A stretch of DNA of 64,000 bases from Agelaius tricolor (GCA_023055355.1 JALJCS010000004.1:30904744-30968743), one strand, 5' to 3'. Positions 49,373 to 60,250 are shown, counted from the stretch's first letter. Translations and numbers: made by a program. The notes: a model not told the origin generated them from the sequence alone.

Positions 49373-52001
49373 CTGTAAAACAAAAATTGTATTGCTGAAG
49401 AGGAGGAAACTCTCCAAATCTTGCAGAAAAGGAGATGTGGGGTGGGGTTGTTCTGCCCTTTTCCTGCACTGTCTCACTGTGCATGCATAATTTCTTGCTG
49501 GAGGATGACCAGATTTGAGGAGAGTTGCTGTACCTGCAGTAAGATCTACAAGGGGCATGTGTGGAGCACGAAAAGCTCCACACATTATTGCATGGGTCTG
49601 GTGGGAGCTGTGGGGTTACTGTGCTCCGGTACAGTTCCCCAACCTTTGTTCTACAGAACTTTGCTGGGGGGAATATGAGACTCTTGCATAAATTCCAACA
49701 TCTTGGAGAGATGGGTCAGAGCATGAATTGGGTCTGGAATGGAGCAAAGCTGCTGTTTACACCAACAGACTGTGGATACACTCACATTTTGGGGTTGAAA
49801 GGTGTGTTGTCTACCCATTTCCACACCTTCTGATGTGACCTTAATCCAATCCAAACTGGTGGTGGGCTCTTGCCTGAAACAGTCTTGATGTGCTCCTGGA
49901 AAACAGAAGTGATCAGTTGCTCCCAAAATCTCTCTCTGGAGGTTTCATGGCAATCAAATTCACAGAGTAAATCTGACTCCCAAATTCATGAGACATGAAT
50001 TTCCCCCATACTTTGTCCCCAAACCCTCCTGTTGATAGGCACTTTTTTCTTCCCTGCCCACCTAAAAATCAGGACTTTTGTGTCCTTTTTAAGCCTTCTT
50101 CTCCCTATTTACCTTTTCTTTCTTGTCCTGGAGCACCACCAACTGGGAGTCCTGGTTCTCACAGCTTTTCATGCCTTGAGTCCAGTTTCCCAATTCCTCA
50201 GAAAGCCAGTAGCATCTTTCCCCGTGAAGCTGCCAGTCCTGGGGACACAGCTTGCAGCCAGCGTAGGCTGAAGGGGAGAAAAAGCCATGAGACACTCTGA
50301 AGGGCTATCAGGTTATTCCCCAGCCACCAGCTAAAGGTACTGAAGGTACTCCATCCCACACCCCAGCTCTTTCCCCATTGCTGGGTTTTTCACATCGATG
50401 TGGTTTTACCAGCCACTGGAGAGAAGGAAGGTTACTGAGGCTGGGTGACCACAAGGACATTATTGGCTGGTGGAGGTGGAGGAAGAGTGGCAAGAAACCT
50501 CCTCCCTAGGGCTGATGCTGCTCCTCCATGGAGGAGGGATCAGCAAAAATTGCATGGAAAAGAGGATTCTTCCTTGCAAAACTCCTCTTTGCCAAATAAC
50601 TCTTGTGGTCTCACAACCCCAAGGGTCTCTCTCCTTGCAGTAGAAGACCCCCACAAAAGTCTCACCTGAACATCTCCCAGCAGAGTCAGATTGAAAGGGG
50701 GATTACCTGTGGGGTTGTCCCCTTGGGGCTTGCAGAAATACCGCACCAGGGATGAAAACATGCACTGCTCCACTTGGTTCCTTCCCTGGATCCCAGTGCC
50801 TAGCTGTGGAACACTTGTCACCACTGGCTGTGGGAACCCCTGAAAAACTTGGAGCAGTAATCTGAGGTGAGAAGCTGCAGCCGTTTGGGGATAAAAACCA
50901 CAAACCCTACAAAACCGGGTTTCATTTTCTTATACAGTTGCTTAAGCCAGCCTGAAAAACATGGCTTGTATTCTTCACCCTTGTTTGATAGCTATGGGTA
51001 TAATCCAGGTTTACTCAGAATGGGCTTATTCTTGATGGGTGATGTCGCATCTCTACAGGACAACCTTGTCCCCTCCAAAGACTGAAATGCTGAAATAAAC
51101 CCCAATTTCCCCTCCCTGGCTGCTCACTGGAGTGTGAGGTGTAGATAAGAGCTGGTTACTCACCCCGCACAGTCAGCACCACCACCAGGACCAGCAGGAT
51201 GAGTTGCCCCAGCCCCCCGGCTATGAGAAGGAGCCTGTGCCACCATGGACAGACGGCAGGTGCTGAAAGAGGCCACATTTGCTTTAAAAAATGAAAGATG
51301 AAAATACTGGGGGTTTAGAGGGAAAAAAAAAAGCCCCTCTGTCAAGCTGGTGAGTTTGAGCAGAAGTTTACAGCTTCTTTGCTTCCTCCAAAGAAGTAAA
51401 TCACCACTGATGTGGTCTAGGGTGAGGGTGGTTTCTCAGGTGGAGGAGGGGCTGCAGGAGCCTCAGGAGCATCCTTGGGCACCCAATGATGGATCTTGGG
51501 GGATGGGAAACCATTCTGAAATAGGCTTAATTTAGAGCTCCTGCTATAGCTGGGAGTTAATGAGACAAAGGTCACTCCAGCTCTCATCTCCACTAGGATT
51601 CCAGACAGGATCTCAGCAGCATTCCTTCCCACCCAGGTGTGTTGGCTCATGTTAGGTTTCTTGGCACCCATTTTGCCCCCCAGGTGAAGAGTCTCAGAAG
51701 CCAAATGGCTTCCAGATATCTGCCACCCTCTCTCATCCTTTCCTTTCTCTTATTCCCCCTCTTTTCAAGCCAGGATGCTACCTTAGAAGACATTTAACCC
51801 ACAACAATGTTCTCCATGGTCTTGGAAACCTTAACATGGAGATGAAGCAAGCAAGCAAACCTAAAAGTAAACAAATCCAAAAATCTTCCCAAAATTTGAA
51901 ACAAGCATTTTCTCCCCAAAATAGCAGTTACCACGATTCTTCTCAGCAGAAGAACTGTCCCCAGGATGCCTTAAATCAGCATAAACAATTTCCCCAGCCA
52001 T
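49204..52001 (-). CDS. NK-cell C-type lectin-like receptor, B-NK / KLRB1 (NKR-P1) type, complete six exons
   Basis: A type II membrane receptor of the NKR-P1 family, expected on NK and T cells and recognising CLEC2-type ligands. Minus-strand exons 51932-52001, 51164-51262, 50707-50847, 50113-50267, 49786-49895 and 49204-49372 join in frame (744 nt, 247 aa). Residues 1-23 are cytosolic with an ITIM, IVYADL (residues 5-10). The uncharged membrane helix is at about 34-55. The stalk (57-103) carries two Cys, and the lectin domain (about 108-226) has CPQDW, CYW, WIGL, W-WVD, GCGTL and WVC. A sequon, NWT, is at 131. An ITIM with no charged residue in the helix points to an inhibitory receptor. The calcium-binding residues of true lectins are absent, as in the family. 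Orthology to chicken B-NK is inferred. Confidence 0.9.
49786..49895 (-). CDS. B-NK-type receptor exon 5 (lectin domain part 2)
   Basis: 110 nt, phase 0 to 2, after a gttttccag acceptor. Encodes EHIKTVSGKS, PPPVWIGLRS and WKWVDNTPFNPK, with the WIGL hallmark. Confidence 0.95.
50113..50267 (-). CDS. B-NK-type receptor exon 4 (lectin domain part 1)
   Basis: 155 nt, phase 1 to 0. Encodes AYAGCKLCPQDWQLHGERCY through VVLQDKKEK, with the first lectin cysteines and the NWT sequon. Confidence 0.95.
50707..50847 (-). CDS. B-NK-type receptor exon 3 (stalk)
   Basis: 141 nt, phase 1 to 1 if the acceptor is CCAAG at 50848-50852. Encodes VFQGFPQPVVTSV and CMFSSLVRYFCKPQGDNPT. A better-looking CAG acceptor 8 nt further in would shift the frame against the lectin exons, so the upstream AAG is preferred. 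Confidence 0.75.
51164..51262 (-). CDS. B-NK-type receptor exon 2 (transmembrane)
   Basis: 99 nt, phase 1 to 1, after a ctttcag acceptor. Encodes CPWWHRLLLIAGGLGQLILL followed by a Val/Leu run, with a GTGAGT donor. Confidence 0.9.
51932..52001 (-). CDS. B-NK-type receptor exon 1 (cytosolic tail with ITIM)
   Basis: The ATG at 52001 has a good context (aaccATGG). It encodes MAGEIVYADLRHPGD and SSSAEKNR and ends in phase 1 at a GTAACT donor. The I-V-Y-A-D-L motif fits the ITIM consensus. Confidence 0.88.
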
Positions 52002-52158
52002 GGTTGCTCAGAAGGTCCCAGAAGCAGCCCAAAAGTGACACTGTCCTCAGACAACCCCTTGCCTTGTGAACTACGCACTCACAGCTGCATCTGCTCCAGG
52101 AAATGGTATTGGCTACGGCTTTTATCTGCTTTTCAGTTTGTACATATGTACATTTATA

Positions 52159-52182
52159 TATGTGTGTGTGTGTGTGTGTGTA
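52159..52182. repeat. (TG)n microsatellite upstream of the receptor gene
   Basis: A pure TG run of about 22 bp preceded by alternating TA/TG, 160 bp upstream of the receptor start codon. Confidence 0.92.
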
Positions 52183-52189
52183 TTCTACA

Positions 52190-53830
52190 CCCTTCCCTTG
52201 TAAATGGAAGTTGGTGAAGAGGGAATGGGTGTCCTGCAGCCAGGAAGAGGCGGCACACCTGGAGGTGTAGAAACATCTGTGGGTTTGGTGGTTGTGTTAA
52301 ACATCTATGGAAGCAGAATTAATAAATAATCATTTCAAAAAGCCTTTAAATAAGGTTTTTGACTGTGAGGGGGTAGATCAGTGTGACCACAGGCAGGTGG
52401 GGAAGAGATAGGTGACATTTGGTGTTTCTTCCCCAGAGTATGGGCTGGGAGTGACTTGAAATGCCTTTTGCTCCATGTGACTTATTCTGCTGGTTTTGAT
52501 ATAGTATTTGGTCTCTGTTTTATCCTGGGGCAAAGAGATCCAATGTGGTCAAGGGTTGCTCAGCTCCTGCCCAGGATGAGGTAAGAATCTGGATTTCCTG
52601 CTGCCTGCCTGCTGCTAATGAATTTTATTTTGTTACTTTATTTTATTTTGACTTTTTCACCTGCAAGCCCATCCTCCCACTCCTGATGTATCCTTTTACA
52701 CCATCTAGACCTGTGTTTCCTCCAGGTTTGGGAGTCTTTGACTTCTGCATGGAACAACCAACAATTTTCAGCCTACAGTAACCTTTCCCCCTCCCTTTTC
52801 TTAGGGTTTTTGGTGTAAAGCCCAGCTTTTAGTCAGTGCCACAATATCCCAAAGCAACACCTTTTTACAGAGGCAAAAATGATGTTTTTTTCCTCAGACA
52901 CCCAAAAAAAAAAGGCACGCAAAATGTAGAAATTTGCCCCAATAGCTATCACCACACAGAAATAGGGTAAATAAGAAGATAAACCCAAAGGCCCCAGTAG
53001 GAAAAGCACCGTGTTATTTTATTTTGAAATTATTTTAAAATTTTTAGTTAAAGTAAAAGAAATACTTTTATTTTAAATTTGTGTTTATGTACTTTTTATT
53101 TTTGTTTTTTTTTATCGTCTCATGATTATTTTTAGTTTCTTCCCCCCCAGCCTTTTCTTTGTCACAGAAAGTTTTTGTGGTGAGCTGCTATCAGCCAGCC
53201 TTCCTGCCCTCTGCAAAGGCAGCTGCTCCAGTGGTGTGTGACCACTGATTACAAAAAACCCCGAAAAAATACAAAATAAATTAGGTTTTAGGGTAAAACC
53301 TGCAGCTGGGTAGCTTAATTGCAAGAACAATTATTTTTTTTTATATTTTTACAGTAAAAAACCTTATAAAATGTGCTGAAAGGAACTGTACTTCTCCCTT
53401 GTAGAATCCCCGAATGCTGTTCTGGGGTGCCCTGACATCCTGGAACAGAGTGATGTCTGGCCGTGTTTCCTCCAACTGCACACTAAAAAAAGCATTTTTG
53501 GACTGTCCATCTCCCTAGCTGAGAAAAATTTCCAGAAATGCTGGGAAAGAAGGTGAAGTGTTGCTGGGTGGAGCTGGAAGGGAACCCCTGGTTCTGCGGG
53601 TGGGCAGGTGGCCCTGGGCAGGCAGCCCCTTCTTCATTGCCCTCGAGGAGGCATGGGAAAATCCCTAAGAATACAATAAAATAAACCAAACCAACATTTT
53701 TTTAAAAATACTTTGTTTCTCTTCACAGGAGCAGGTTGTACCTCCGCACTGGGCTTGTTCCCGCAGAGCAGACACAGGTGACAGGGTTTGGGATGGCCTG
53801 GGGGCTGAGGGGAGGTGGTCTTAAATTTTG
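52190..53830. other. Spacer between the two lectin genes
   Basis: AT-rich sequence holding both divergent promoters by position. No TATA box could be assigned with confidence. A short segment ending in a GT donor at about 52570 (ccaggatgag/gtaaga) or at about 53778 might be the missing first exon of the CLEC2-type gene, but neither has the right phase, so none is called. Confidence 0.4.
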
Positions 53831-53834
53831 ACTG

Positions 53835-54410
53835 GAAGAGAGAATTTCAGTTGCAGGGAGAAGTTTTTAATTGCAGGAGAAAATTTTAATTGAGGGGATT
53901 TTAATAGGGGAAGATTATTTTAAATGGGGGGAGAAAACTTTAATTTAGGAGAGAAAACTTTAGTAGAGAAAACCTTAATTTTGGAGAGAAAATATTAACT
54001 GAAAAGAAGATATTAATTGAGGGGAGAAGGTATTGATTGGGGGAAAAACTTTAATGGGGAGAAAAATTTACAGGGAGGAAAATTTAATTGCAGCAGAAAA
54101 TTTTAACTGCAGGGAGAAAATGTTACCTGAGGAGACTTCAATTTTAATTTTTAAGATTTTAATAGGTGGGGAAAACTAATTTGGGATGAAAGTGTGATTG
54201 CAGAGAGAAAAATTGACATAGAGGGAGAAAATTTTAGCTGAGGGGAGAAAAGTATAACTAACCAGATAAAACTAATTAGGGGGAGAGGAAATTTTAATTG
54301 TAGGGACGAGATTTTAATTGTGTGGGAAAATTTCAGGTGGGGAGAAAAATTTAAATATGGTGCAGGGAGAAAATTTTAAATTGTGAGAAAATTTTAATTG
54401 AGCATGGAGA
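53835..54410. repeat. Degenerate purine-rich minisatellite, unit about 20 bp
   Basis: Roughly 25-28 diverged copies of a unit near GGGAGAAAATTTTAATTGA, in one direction, between the two lectin genes. Strong strand asymmetry (purine-rich plus strand). The copies are much more diverged than in the array at 2.55-3.06 kb, so it is older. Confidence 0.85.
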
Positions 54411-54419
54411 GCCTTTGTG

Positions 54420-55455
54420 ACACCTCTGATAGATGAAACTTTGCTTGGCAGGTGAGGCAAGAGCACCTGTAGAGGTGGAATCCCAAAAATGGAGGAAATA
54501 AGAGTTTATTCCGGATTTTTGGGCATGGAAAGGAACAAGCGGGCAGGTAACTGTAAGGCAGTGAACTGTAGAATCACTGGGTTTGGGTTTTATTTTGATA
54601 CTTCTGTATTTGAGAATCAAACCCAGCTGAAGTAAGGTTGTAGGGTAGAAAAAGCTTTTTCCCTTAAGGGAAAATTTTTGTCACTCAGCAGATAGAATTT
54701 TTGCTCTAAACAGACCAATTTCAGACACGATGGGTTATTCAAATTTAGCATTAAACTTTCCTGAGGCTCTTGAGTAACTGATTCTTTTCGGTATATTTTT
54801 TTACCCACAAATATTCCATTTTTTGGTTGATTTCCATTTGTTGATTTTAAATTTTTTTAATATATCTTTTTTTTTTTTTAATATTTGGCTTCTGACTTAC
54901 TTTCTAATATTTTTTCCAGGAAGAAGAGGGGAGAGGAGGGTTTTTCCCATGACATTTGGTTCATATGATGGAAACAAAAAGGGAAAATCTTAAACAAAAA
55001 ATGGGAGAAGTCCTACTGGATGAAAACACTAAGATTTTTGTATAAAACCCCTAGGAAAGAGAATTTTCTTTGCTCATGGTGAAGGAAAAGTGTATATTCT
55101 GGATCACAAGACACAGAAATGGAGGTCATGACCCAAAGTGTCTTAGTTTAGGTGGAGAAAAAACTCCACTGAACTTTAATAATGAGGTAAATCCCAGAAA
55201 TTAAAGCAGATTTTTAATTATGGTACATTTCATGAGTTTGCATCTGGAGCTGGGGAGGAAACTGTTCCCCAAAGAGCTCCCATAAATAAAAAAATAGCTA
55301 CTTTTGTTCCACGTGAAGAAGAATATTTGGTGTTTCTCACACAAAATGACCGCAAGTCCAGTGCCATTGTCACGAGGCCAACCCTTGATCCTGGCATGGC
55401 CCGTGGCGTGCTGCTGCCCTGGGAGCCCCTGCAGAGGCACTGAAGGTCTGTTCTC
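54420..55455. other. Upstream region of the CLEC2-type gene
   Basis: AT-rich sequence directly before the transmembrane exon. The first exon of the lectin gene should lie here or further upstream, but no open segment with an ATG and a phase-1 donor convinces me. Confidence 0.4.
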
Positions 55456-55461
55456 CTGCAG

Positions 55462-55560
55462 GTCACAGCATGGAGATGAAGCCAGAGGCACGTGTCGCCT
55501 GCCAGGTGATGCTGGCAGTGCTTTTCACAGCTCTGCTCATCACAGCCATCGCTTTTGCAG
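55462..55560 (+). CDS. CLEC2-type gene, transmembrane exon
   Basis: 99 nt, phase 1 to 1, after a ttctcctgcag acceptor. Encodes GHSMEMKPEARVACQVMLAV and LFTALLITAIAFA. It has the same length and phase as the transmembrane exon of the neighbouring receptor. Confidence 0.85.
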
Positions 55561-57486
55561 GTGAATGTCGAAGTTTTAGTCTCACAGGTAATGTCTCTGA
55601 GATATTTTGGCTTGTTGAACTTGTGACAGATTTATTTCCATGTTCCTGCGGAAGAAAAAGCCCACCCAAGTTGCTGTTCTCTCTGTGAGAAGGACATTTT
55701 CCAGCAGTCTTTCTACAGAAGAACAAACCCATCCCCATGGTGTGAGAACTGATGTCGTCAAGAAACCCTTAGAAAATCAACAGGAAGAGCCATTTCAGGA
55801 GTACAGTCACACAGAAGTATTTTTTTCAGAGAAGAAGGGGCCTGGAGATGTTGGCATGAGTCCCACCAAGTCAAGAAGTGTGCAGGAATAAGAGGACATT
55901 TTTCCTGTAATTTTCACTACTTTTGCATTAATGACAGAGAGCAACACCCAAGGCCATGTTTAGGGATAGGGCTACTCTGAAACTCCTCTTTAAAATGTGC
56001 TTTTTGAAGTCTGCCACCCTATTTTCTTCTTTGAAGGTGCAGCACCTGTATTTCTTATCCAACATCACAAGCTGGGCCATGATGAGCTTATTTTCTCACA
56101 GGATCTCTCCCAGTATCTTAATTTTTCTCTTCTCCTACAGTTGAGGAAGGTGAAGACTTTTGGAAGCCATGGGGTGGAGGATGATCTCTCCACCCCAGAG
56201 AGGAAAGGGGAAGGTGCTGCTTGTTAACATTGTTCTATTCTTAATGACAGTGCAAGCTTTTCAGCCTCATGCCCAGCCCTGCTTTCAGTGCCCCTTTGAC
56301 TGGATCAGGTACCGAGGAAAATGCTACTATTTTTCTGAGGTTGAAGGGAACTGGACATACAGCCAGGACAACTGCTCAGCACTTGGTGCTTCCTTGGCCA
56401 TGCTGGACAGCACGGAGGACTTGGTAAGGAGACATGAGGAGCTGCTTGGCATGGGGGGAAAAAAACAAAAGCGCTGTATTTGAAACCTTTTGGTTTCTGT
56501 GACTGCTCTTCCAGAATCTGTTTTGAAGATCTGGGGTGAGAATTTGGGGAAAAGGCCTTGAGGGTATGTCATCATGGGTCTCTTCAAATTCCTCACCAAA
56601 GCCAACTGCTGCAAGGACTGTAGGGATAAACTCCTGTTTCTAGATGACACTTTCTGATAGCAGATTGAAATGTTCAAGCCCCAAAGAAGCCCTAAAGCAG
56701 CATAAGCAACTGGCAAAATGGAGGGTTTTGGTTGGAAGAAGGTAAAAATCTTTCCCTCTCTTTCAGAGCTTTGTGATGAGGTACAAAGGCATCTCAGAGC
56801 ATTGGATTGGCCTTTTGCGGGAGGATGAGGAGCAGCCATGGCTGTGGGTGAATCGCTCACCTCTATCTCACCTGTGAGTCCATGTTTTTCATTATTAAGG
56901 TGTTGGTTGGTGTTTCCTCAGCCGCAAAATGTGCATTTCTTCTTGTACTTGAAGTAAATCCAGAGGTAGCAATGGGACAATGTTTGGGAAGGGCAACATT
57001 GCATCTGGAACTGCTCTTTGTTTTCCCCTTTGACCTCAAAGATGGGAGTGGTATATTTGGTGAGAAAATCCTAAGTTTGGATTTTTATTTTAAGTTTGTT
57101 TCTCTCTTGCAAAGCTTTGGGTTTCATATTGGAAATAGATCAGTGTCAGTGTTTTGGCATGCTGGTGCCCATGAGGATGCCTGAGAACTGAAGCTGAGGG
57201 AGGCCTATGTGTTACTTTTCTCCTTTTTCCTGCTGCTCCATCTGAAATGGATTATGTCCTCTGTACTTCCAGGTTTCGGATCCATGGTAGTGGGCTCTGT
57301 GCTTACCTGGATGACAATGGGCTCAGCTCCTCCCACTGCAGCACTGAGAGGAGCTGGATTTGTAATAAACATGAGCTGCAGAGCTCAGGCAAGGGCAACA
57401 GGATGAGACGGCCTCCAAACCTCTGTGTCAGCTCCTTGGGTGCTGCAGGGAGGCCTTCTCACTCCCAGGTATCTGGTGCACCATAG
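55470..57486 (+). CDS. CLEC2D / Blec-type C-type lectin-like protein (first exon not found)
   Basis: A type II membrane protein of the CLEC2 family, the ligands of NKR-P1 receptors. Exons 55462-55560, 56251-56423, 56767-56873 and 57273-57486 join in frame. From the Met at 55470 this gives 194 residues: membrane helix at about 9-30, then CFQCPFDW, KCYYFSEVEGNWTYSQDNC, LRYKG-like MRYKGISEHWIGLL, WLWVN, GLCAYLDDNGLSSSHCSTE and SWICNK. A tail of about 35 residues follows. The 55462 exon starts in phase 1, so a separate cytosolic exon is expected upstream; the Met at 55470 is a minimal start only. Sequons include NWT and NRS. The gene is head to head with the B-NK-type receptor. Symbol left open because CLEC2D, CLEC2B and Blec names are used inconsistently in birds. 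Confidence 0.88.
56251..56423 (+). CDS. CLEC2-type gene, lectin domain part 1
   Basis: 173 nt, phase 1 to 0, acceptor ttaatgacag, donor GTAAGG. Encodes CPFDWIRYRGKCYYFSEVEG through LAMLDSTEDL. Confidence 0.93.
56767..56873 (+). CDS. CLEC2-type gene, lectin domain part 2
   Basis: 107 nt, phase 0 to 2, acceptor ctctttcag, donor GTGAGT. Encodes SFVMRYKGISEHWIGLLRED and QPWLWVNRSPLSHL. Confidence 0.93.
57273..57486 (+). CDS. CLEC2-type gene, lectin domain part 3 and stop
   Basis: Acceptor tgtacttccag. Encodes FRIHGSGLCAYLDDNGLSSS, CSTERSWICNK and a Ser/Arg/Pro-rich tail to the TAG at 57484-57486. Confidence 0.93.
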
Positions 57487-58290
57487 GGACATGAAAGAAA
57501 ATCTCAAAAAGATTTTGAAACCCCTGGGCAAGGAGTTAGGCGTTTCCAGAGGCCAACAAAGTGTTTCTGGGACAAGGCAGACTTTGGGGATCCACATGAG
57601 ATAGTTCTTAAGAATCTGAGGGAGTGGGGTGGGGTGGAAGGGCAGCTCTGGGGGCTCTTTTTCGGTTTGGGGCAACTTGGTGATGGCCTGAATACAGATG
57701 CCTTCTACTTCTTAGAGAAAAAGAAATTTATTCTATCTGGAGCATATTTACATGCTAAGTACTTGGAAATCCATCTCAAGTGTAGGGAACAGCAGAGGAA
57801 AAGAGTGGGGACAGTGGATGTGAGCACATCCTTGTGATAACAAGGGGATTTAAATGATATAAAACAATAGTAAATGATAAGTTTTAATATGAGGAATAGC
57901 TGCTGGTATTAATACAAAGTCTGCAAAAATCAAGATTTTTAATTTTTGCTGGAAGCCCAGCCAATCATAGGCACTGAGGTCAGCAAAAGGAAACTTCCAG
58001 AGGAAGCTGTATTTGGGAGAAAAAAATGAAGATTTTAGCTCAAAACAAGCTCATGGAAGTCCAGCTCCTGTTAACAAGCTTTGCATGAATTTAACAACTT
58101 AAGATGAGCCGTGCTAAGCTCAGACCCAATATCATGGCACAACCCAAAACAGAGGCATCTAAGATGAAGGAAGGACCATGAACTGACTTAGAAATTACTC
58201 CAAGACTTGGAAAATTACAGTTGAGGAGCATCAACCAGCATTTCCAACCACTGTGATGCAACCAGCTTTTGGGAGGATCTTTTCAGGGCA

Positions 58291-58799
58291 TCAGCCCTTG
58301 GGGGATAGTTTAATGGTTGAGAGGAGCACGCAAAAGTAGGGGAAGACTCTCTCCCCACTGAAGGAGGCAGGCAAAGTGAAGATGCGTTGGCGTCTGCTGA
58401 CAGCGTAGAAAGACACCTGTCCCACCTCATAATCCAGGTAGACCCCAATCTCCCCATTGAGGAGTGGGACAGAGGTGTGGGAGGGAGCTGTGAGGGCAAC
58501 GCAGAGCTCATCATACTTCTGCAAGCCCCAGATTTCAGTGTTGGGCTTGAAGAGGACCCGGCCTTTCCTCTGAACTGACTCACGGGCCACCCCCACGGCC
58601 CAGAAGCGCCCATTGGCCTCCACCTCCCAGTAGTGCCGGCCCGAGGTGAAGCCCTCGCTGCCCAGCATGCACGGGTCGGTGTCGAACCGGCCTGGACCCT
58701 CGGGCCACTGGCATCGAGGTCTGCCCCAGGTGGCTTCCTTGAGGTCCTCAGAGAGGATCACCTCTGGGCCCACTGTGGCTGGATCCAGGGTTACATCCA
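58291..58799 (-). CDS. B30.2/SPRY terminal exon
   Basis: 509 nt, starting in phase 1 after a gcttttcag acceptor. Open throughout, with GC-rich coding composition unlike the surrounding AT-rich DNA, which argues for a maintained exon. Confidence 0.9.
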
Positions 58800-59228
58800 C
58801 TGAAAAGCAAAACAGAGAATGAATCAGAAGCCAAATTTAAGCCTAGAGAAAATACACCCCCAAAATGCCTTCACTGGTGACTTTTCAAAGAGAAAGGGAG
58901 AGGAAGGGTGAGGCTGCAGATGTAAGTGTGAAGAGGTGGAAGTAGGAGATGGAGGATATATATCCAGTTGAGGCTGGAGATGGGAGAACAAAGAGATGGA
59001 GGTTGGAGATGGAGGCCCTAGGGAGACAGAAGGTGGAGCTGGAGAATCTCCAACCCCATTGAACATCTCAGCCCAGAAAACACAAGGAATGGGTACTTTG
59101 CTCCTTTCAAGCCGCCTCTGATTACCTTCAAACTGTTTGGCGGTGTGGTAGTCCAGGGCAAGGTCCCATGTGCATGGCCGTGGTTTGAGGAAGAAAGCCA
59201 TTGCACCCTCAGAGTCCTTTCTTCCTGA
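58291..59228 (-). CDS. B30.2 (PRY-SPRY) protein of TRIM/butyrophilin type, 3' exons only
   Basis: The terminal exon 58291-58799 encodes a complete B30.2 domain: VDVTLDPATVGPEVILSEDL, then FDTDPCMLGSEGFTSGRHYW, WEVEANGRFWAVGVA, VYLDYEVGQVSFYA and FTLPASFSGERVFPYF, with stop TGA at 58293-58291. The three signature motifs LDP, WEVE and LDYE are intact. Upstream, 59126-59228 (103 nt, phase 0 to 1) joins in frame and encodes a linker, SGRKDSEGAMAFFLKPRPCT to AKQFE. In TRIM proteins this domain binds targets of the ubiquitin ligase. No RING, B-box, coiled coil or Ig exon was found upstream on this strand, so the class (TRIM7/TRIM39-like or BTN-like) is open. Confidence 0.8.
59126..59228 (-). CDS. 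Linker exon of the B30.2 gene
   Basis: 103 nt, acceptor gcctccag, donor GTAATC. Joins the SPRY exon in phase 1. An internal ATG at 59199 could start a short B30.2-only protein if upstream exons are missing. Confidence 0.6.
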
Positions 59229-60180
59229 CTGGAGGCACAGAACAAGGAAAGAAAGGATAAAATCCAATTATTATCCTTCATCACTCTCTCAGCTTCTGCC
59301 CCTTTCTATGTAAAAAAATGTGTTTAAACCACTACATTTAATCAAAGTACTTCAAGAAAATAGCATTATTTTTATTCAACAGTTGCAACAGAGCTTGGTT
59401 CATTTATGGGAAGACCCTTGGAGATGGGTTAAATCAATTAATTCCCTAATTACTATGAAGGGAACATGAGTAGCACATTGGGATGAACCCATCTCCATTG
59501 TAGATATTATTATACCCCCAAATCTCCATTCCTTGAGCTGGCTGAAGGCTGAATCTATCCATCTTAAATCCATTTCTGCCTCCACCATTCATCAGTCAAA
59601 TCTGACAAAGTTATTTGACTGAGGAAAGTCCCTAAAATTGAGATAAGCCACCTTCACCTCTCACATCCAGAGAAATCTTGTTAGAGGGGAAGTTTGCTAT
59701 TGACCTTGGAGAAAATGTGTATGGGGGAGATAAGAGCTGGCACCAAATGGCTTCAAATTCATCCTCTGGAAGTCAGTGTAGGGTTTTGCACACAAACAAG
59801 GAATTGCCCACGCTAAAGGGCCCTGGGCATGAGTAGTAAAACCCCAAAATGATTGAATAAACCATGCTGTGACAGTTGAAAACAAACAGGTTGCTTATTT
59901 TCCATGTGTTTTTGTCTGCAAATCTGCAGATAAGGGGATTAAAGCAGCGGGTAATGAGTAAAAGTGAGAAAAAGGTGAGAAAATCACCCAAATGGAGATA
60001 AAATCAGGAGCCATGCTGTTTCTCATCCAAATTCCCTGGCTGGATTGTTACAGGGAGAAGTAAATTATAATCACGACCCTCCATTGCAAAATACCTTTAG
60101 ATCCTGAGACCAATGCAAGGGTAAATCCCTTCCCTTCTTGAGTTCATGGGATGGGGAGGGGACTCAAAATCCCCTTTCTC

Positions 60181-60194
60181 CCCCCCCCCCCCAG
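60181..60194. repeat. Poly(C) run
   Basis: Fourteen C residues preceded by ctttct; length may be unreliable in the assembly. Confidence 0.8.
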
Positions 60195-60250
60195 ACATCA
60201 GGGTGATGTAACCCCCCTATCGGCACTGGGATTTTCCCTCTTACTCAAAC

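Noticed and set aside
50707..50839. Stalk exon of the B-NK-type receptor read from the CAG acceptor at 50840
   Set aside because: 133 nt breaks the frame to the lectin exon; the AAG acceptor 8 nt upstream restores phase 1-1.
51417..51704. Minus-strand open frame containing VTFVSL, first considered as the receptor's cytosolic exon
   Set aside because: No suitable phase-1 donor, and a much better exon with IVYADL and a GTAACT donor exists at 51932-52001.
56160..56483. Continuous open frame starting at 56160 and reading into the CLEC2 lectin exon
   Set aside because: The upstream part is intron; a consensus acceptor at 56250 joins the transmembrane exon in phase.
56327..56860. Minus-strand open frame of 177 codons
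   Set aside because: Antisense shadow of the CLEC2-type lectin exons.
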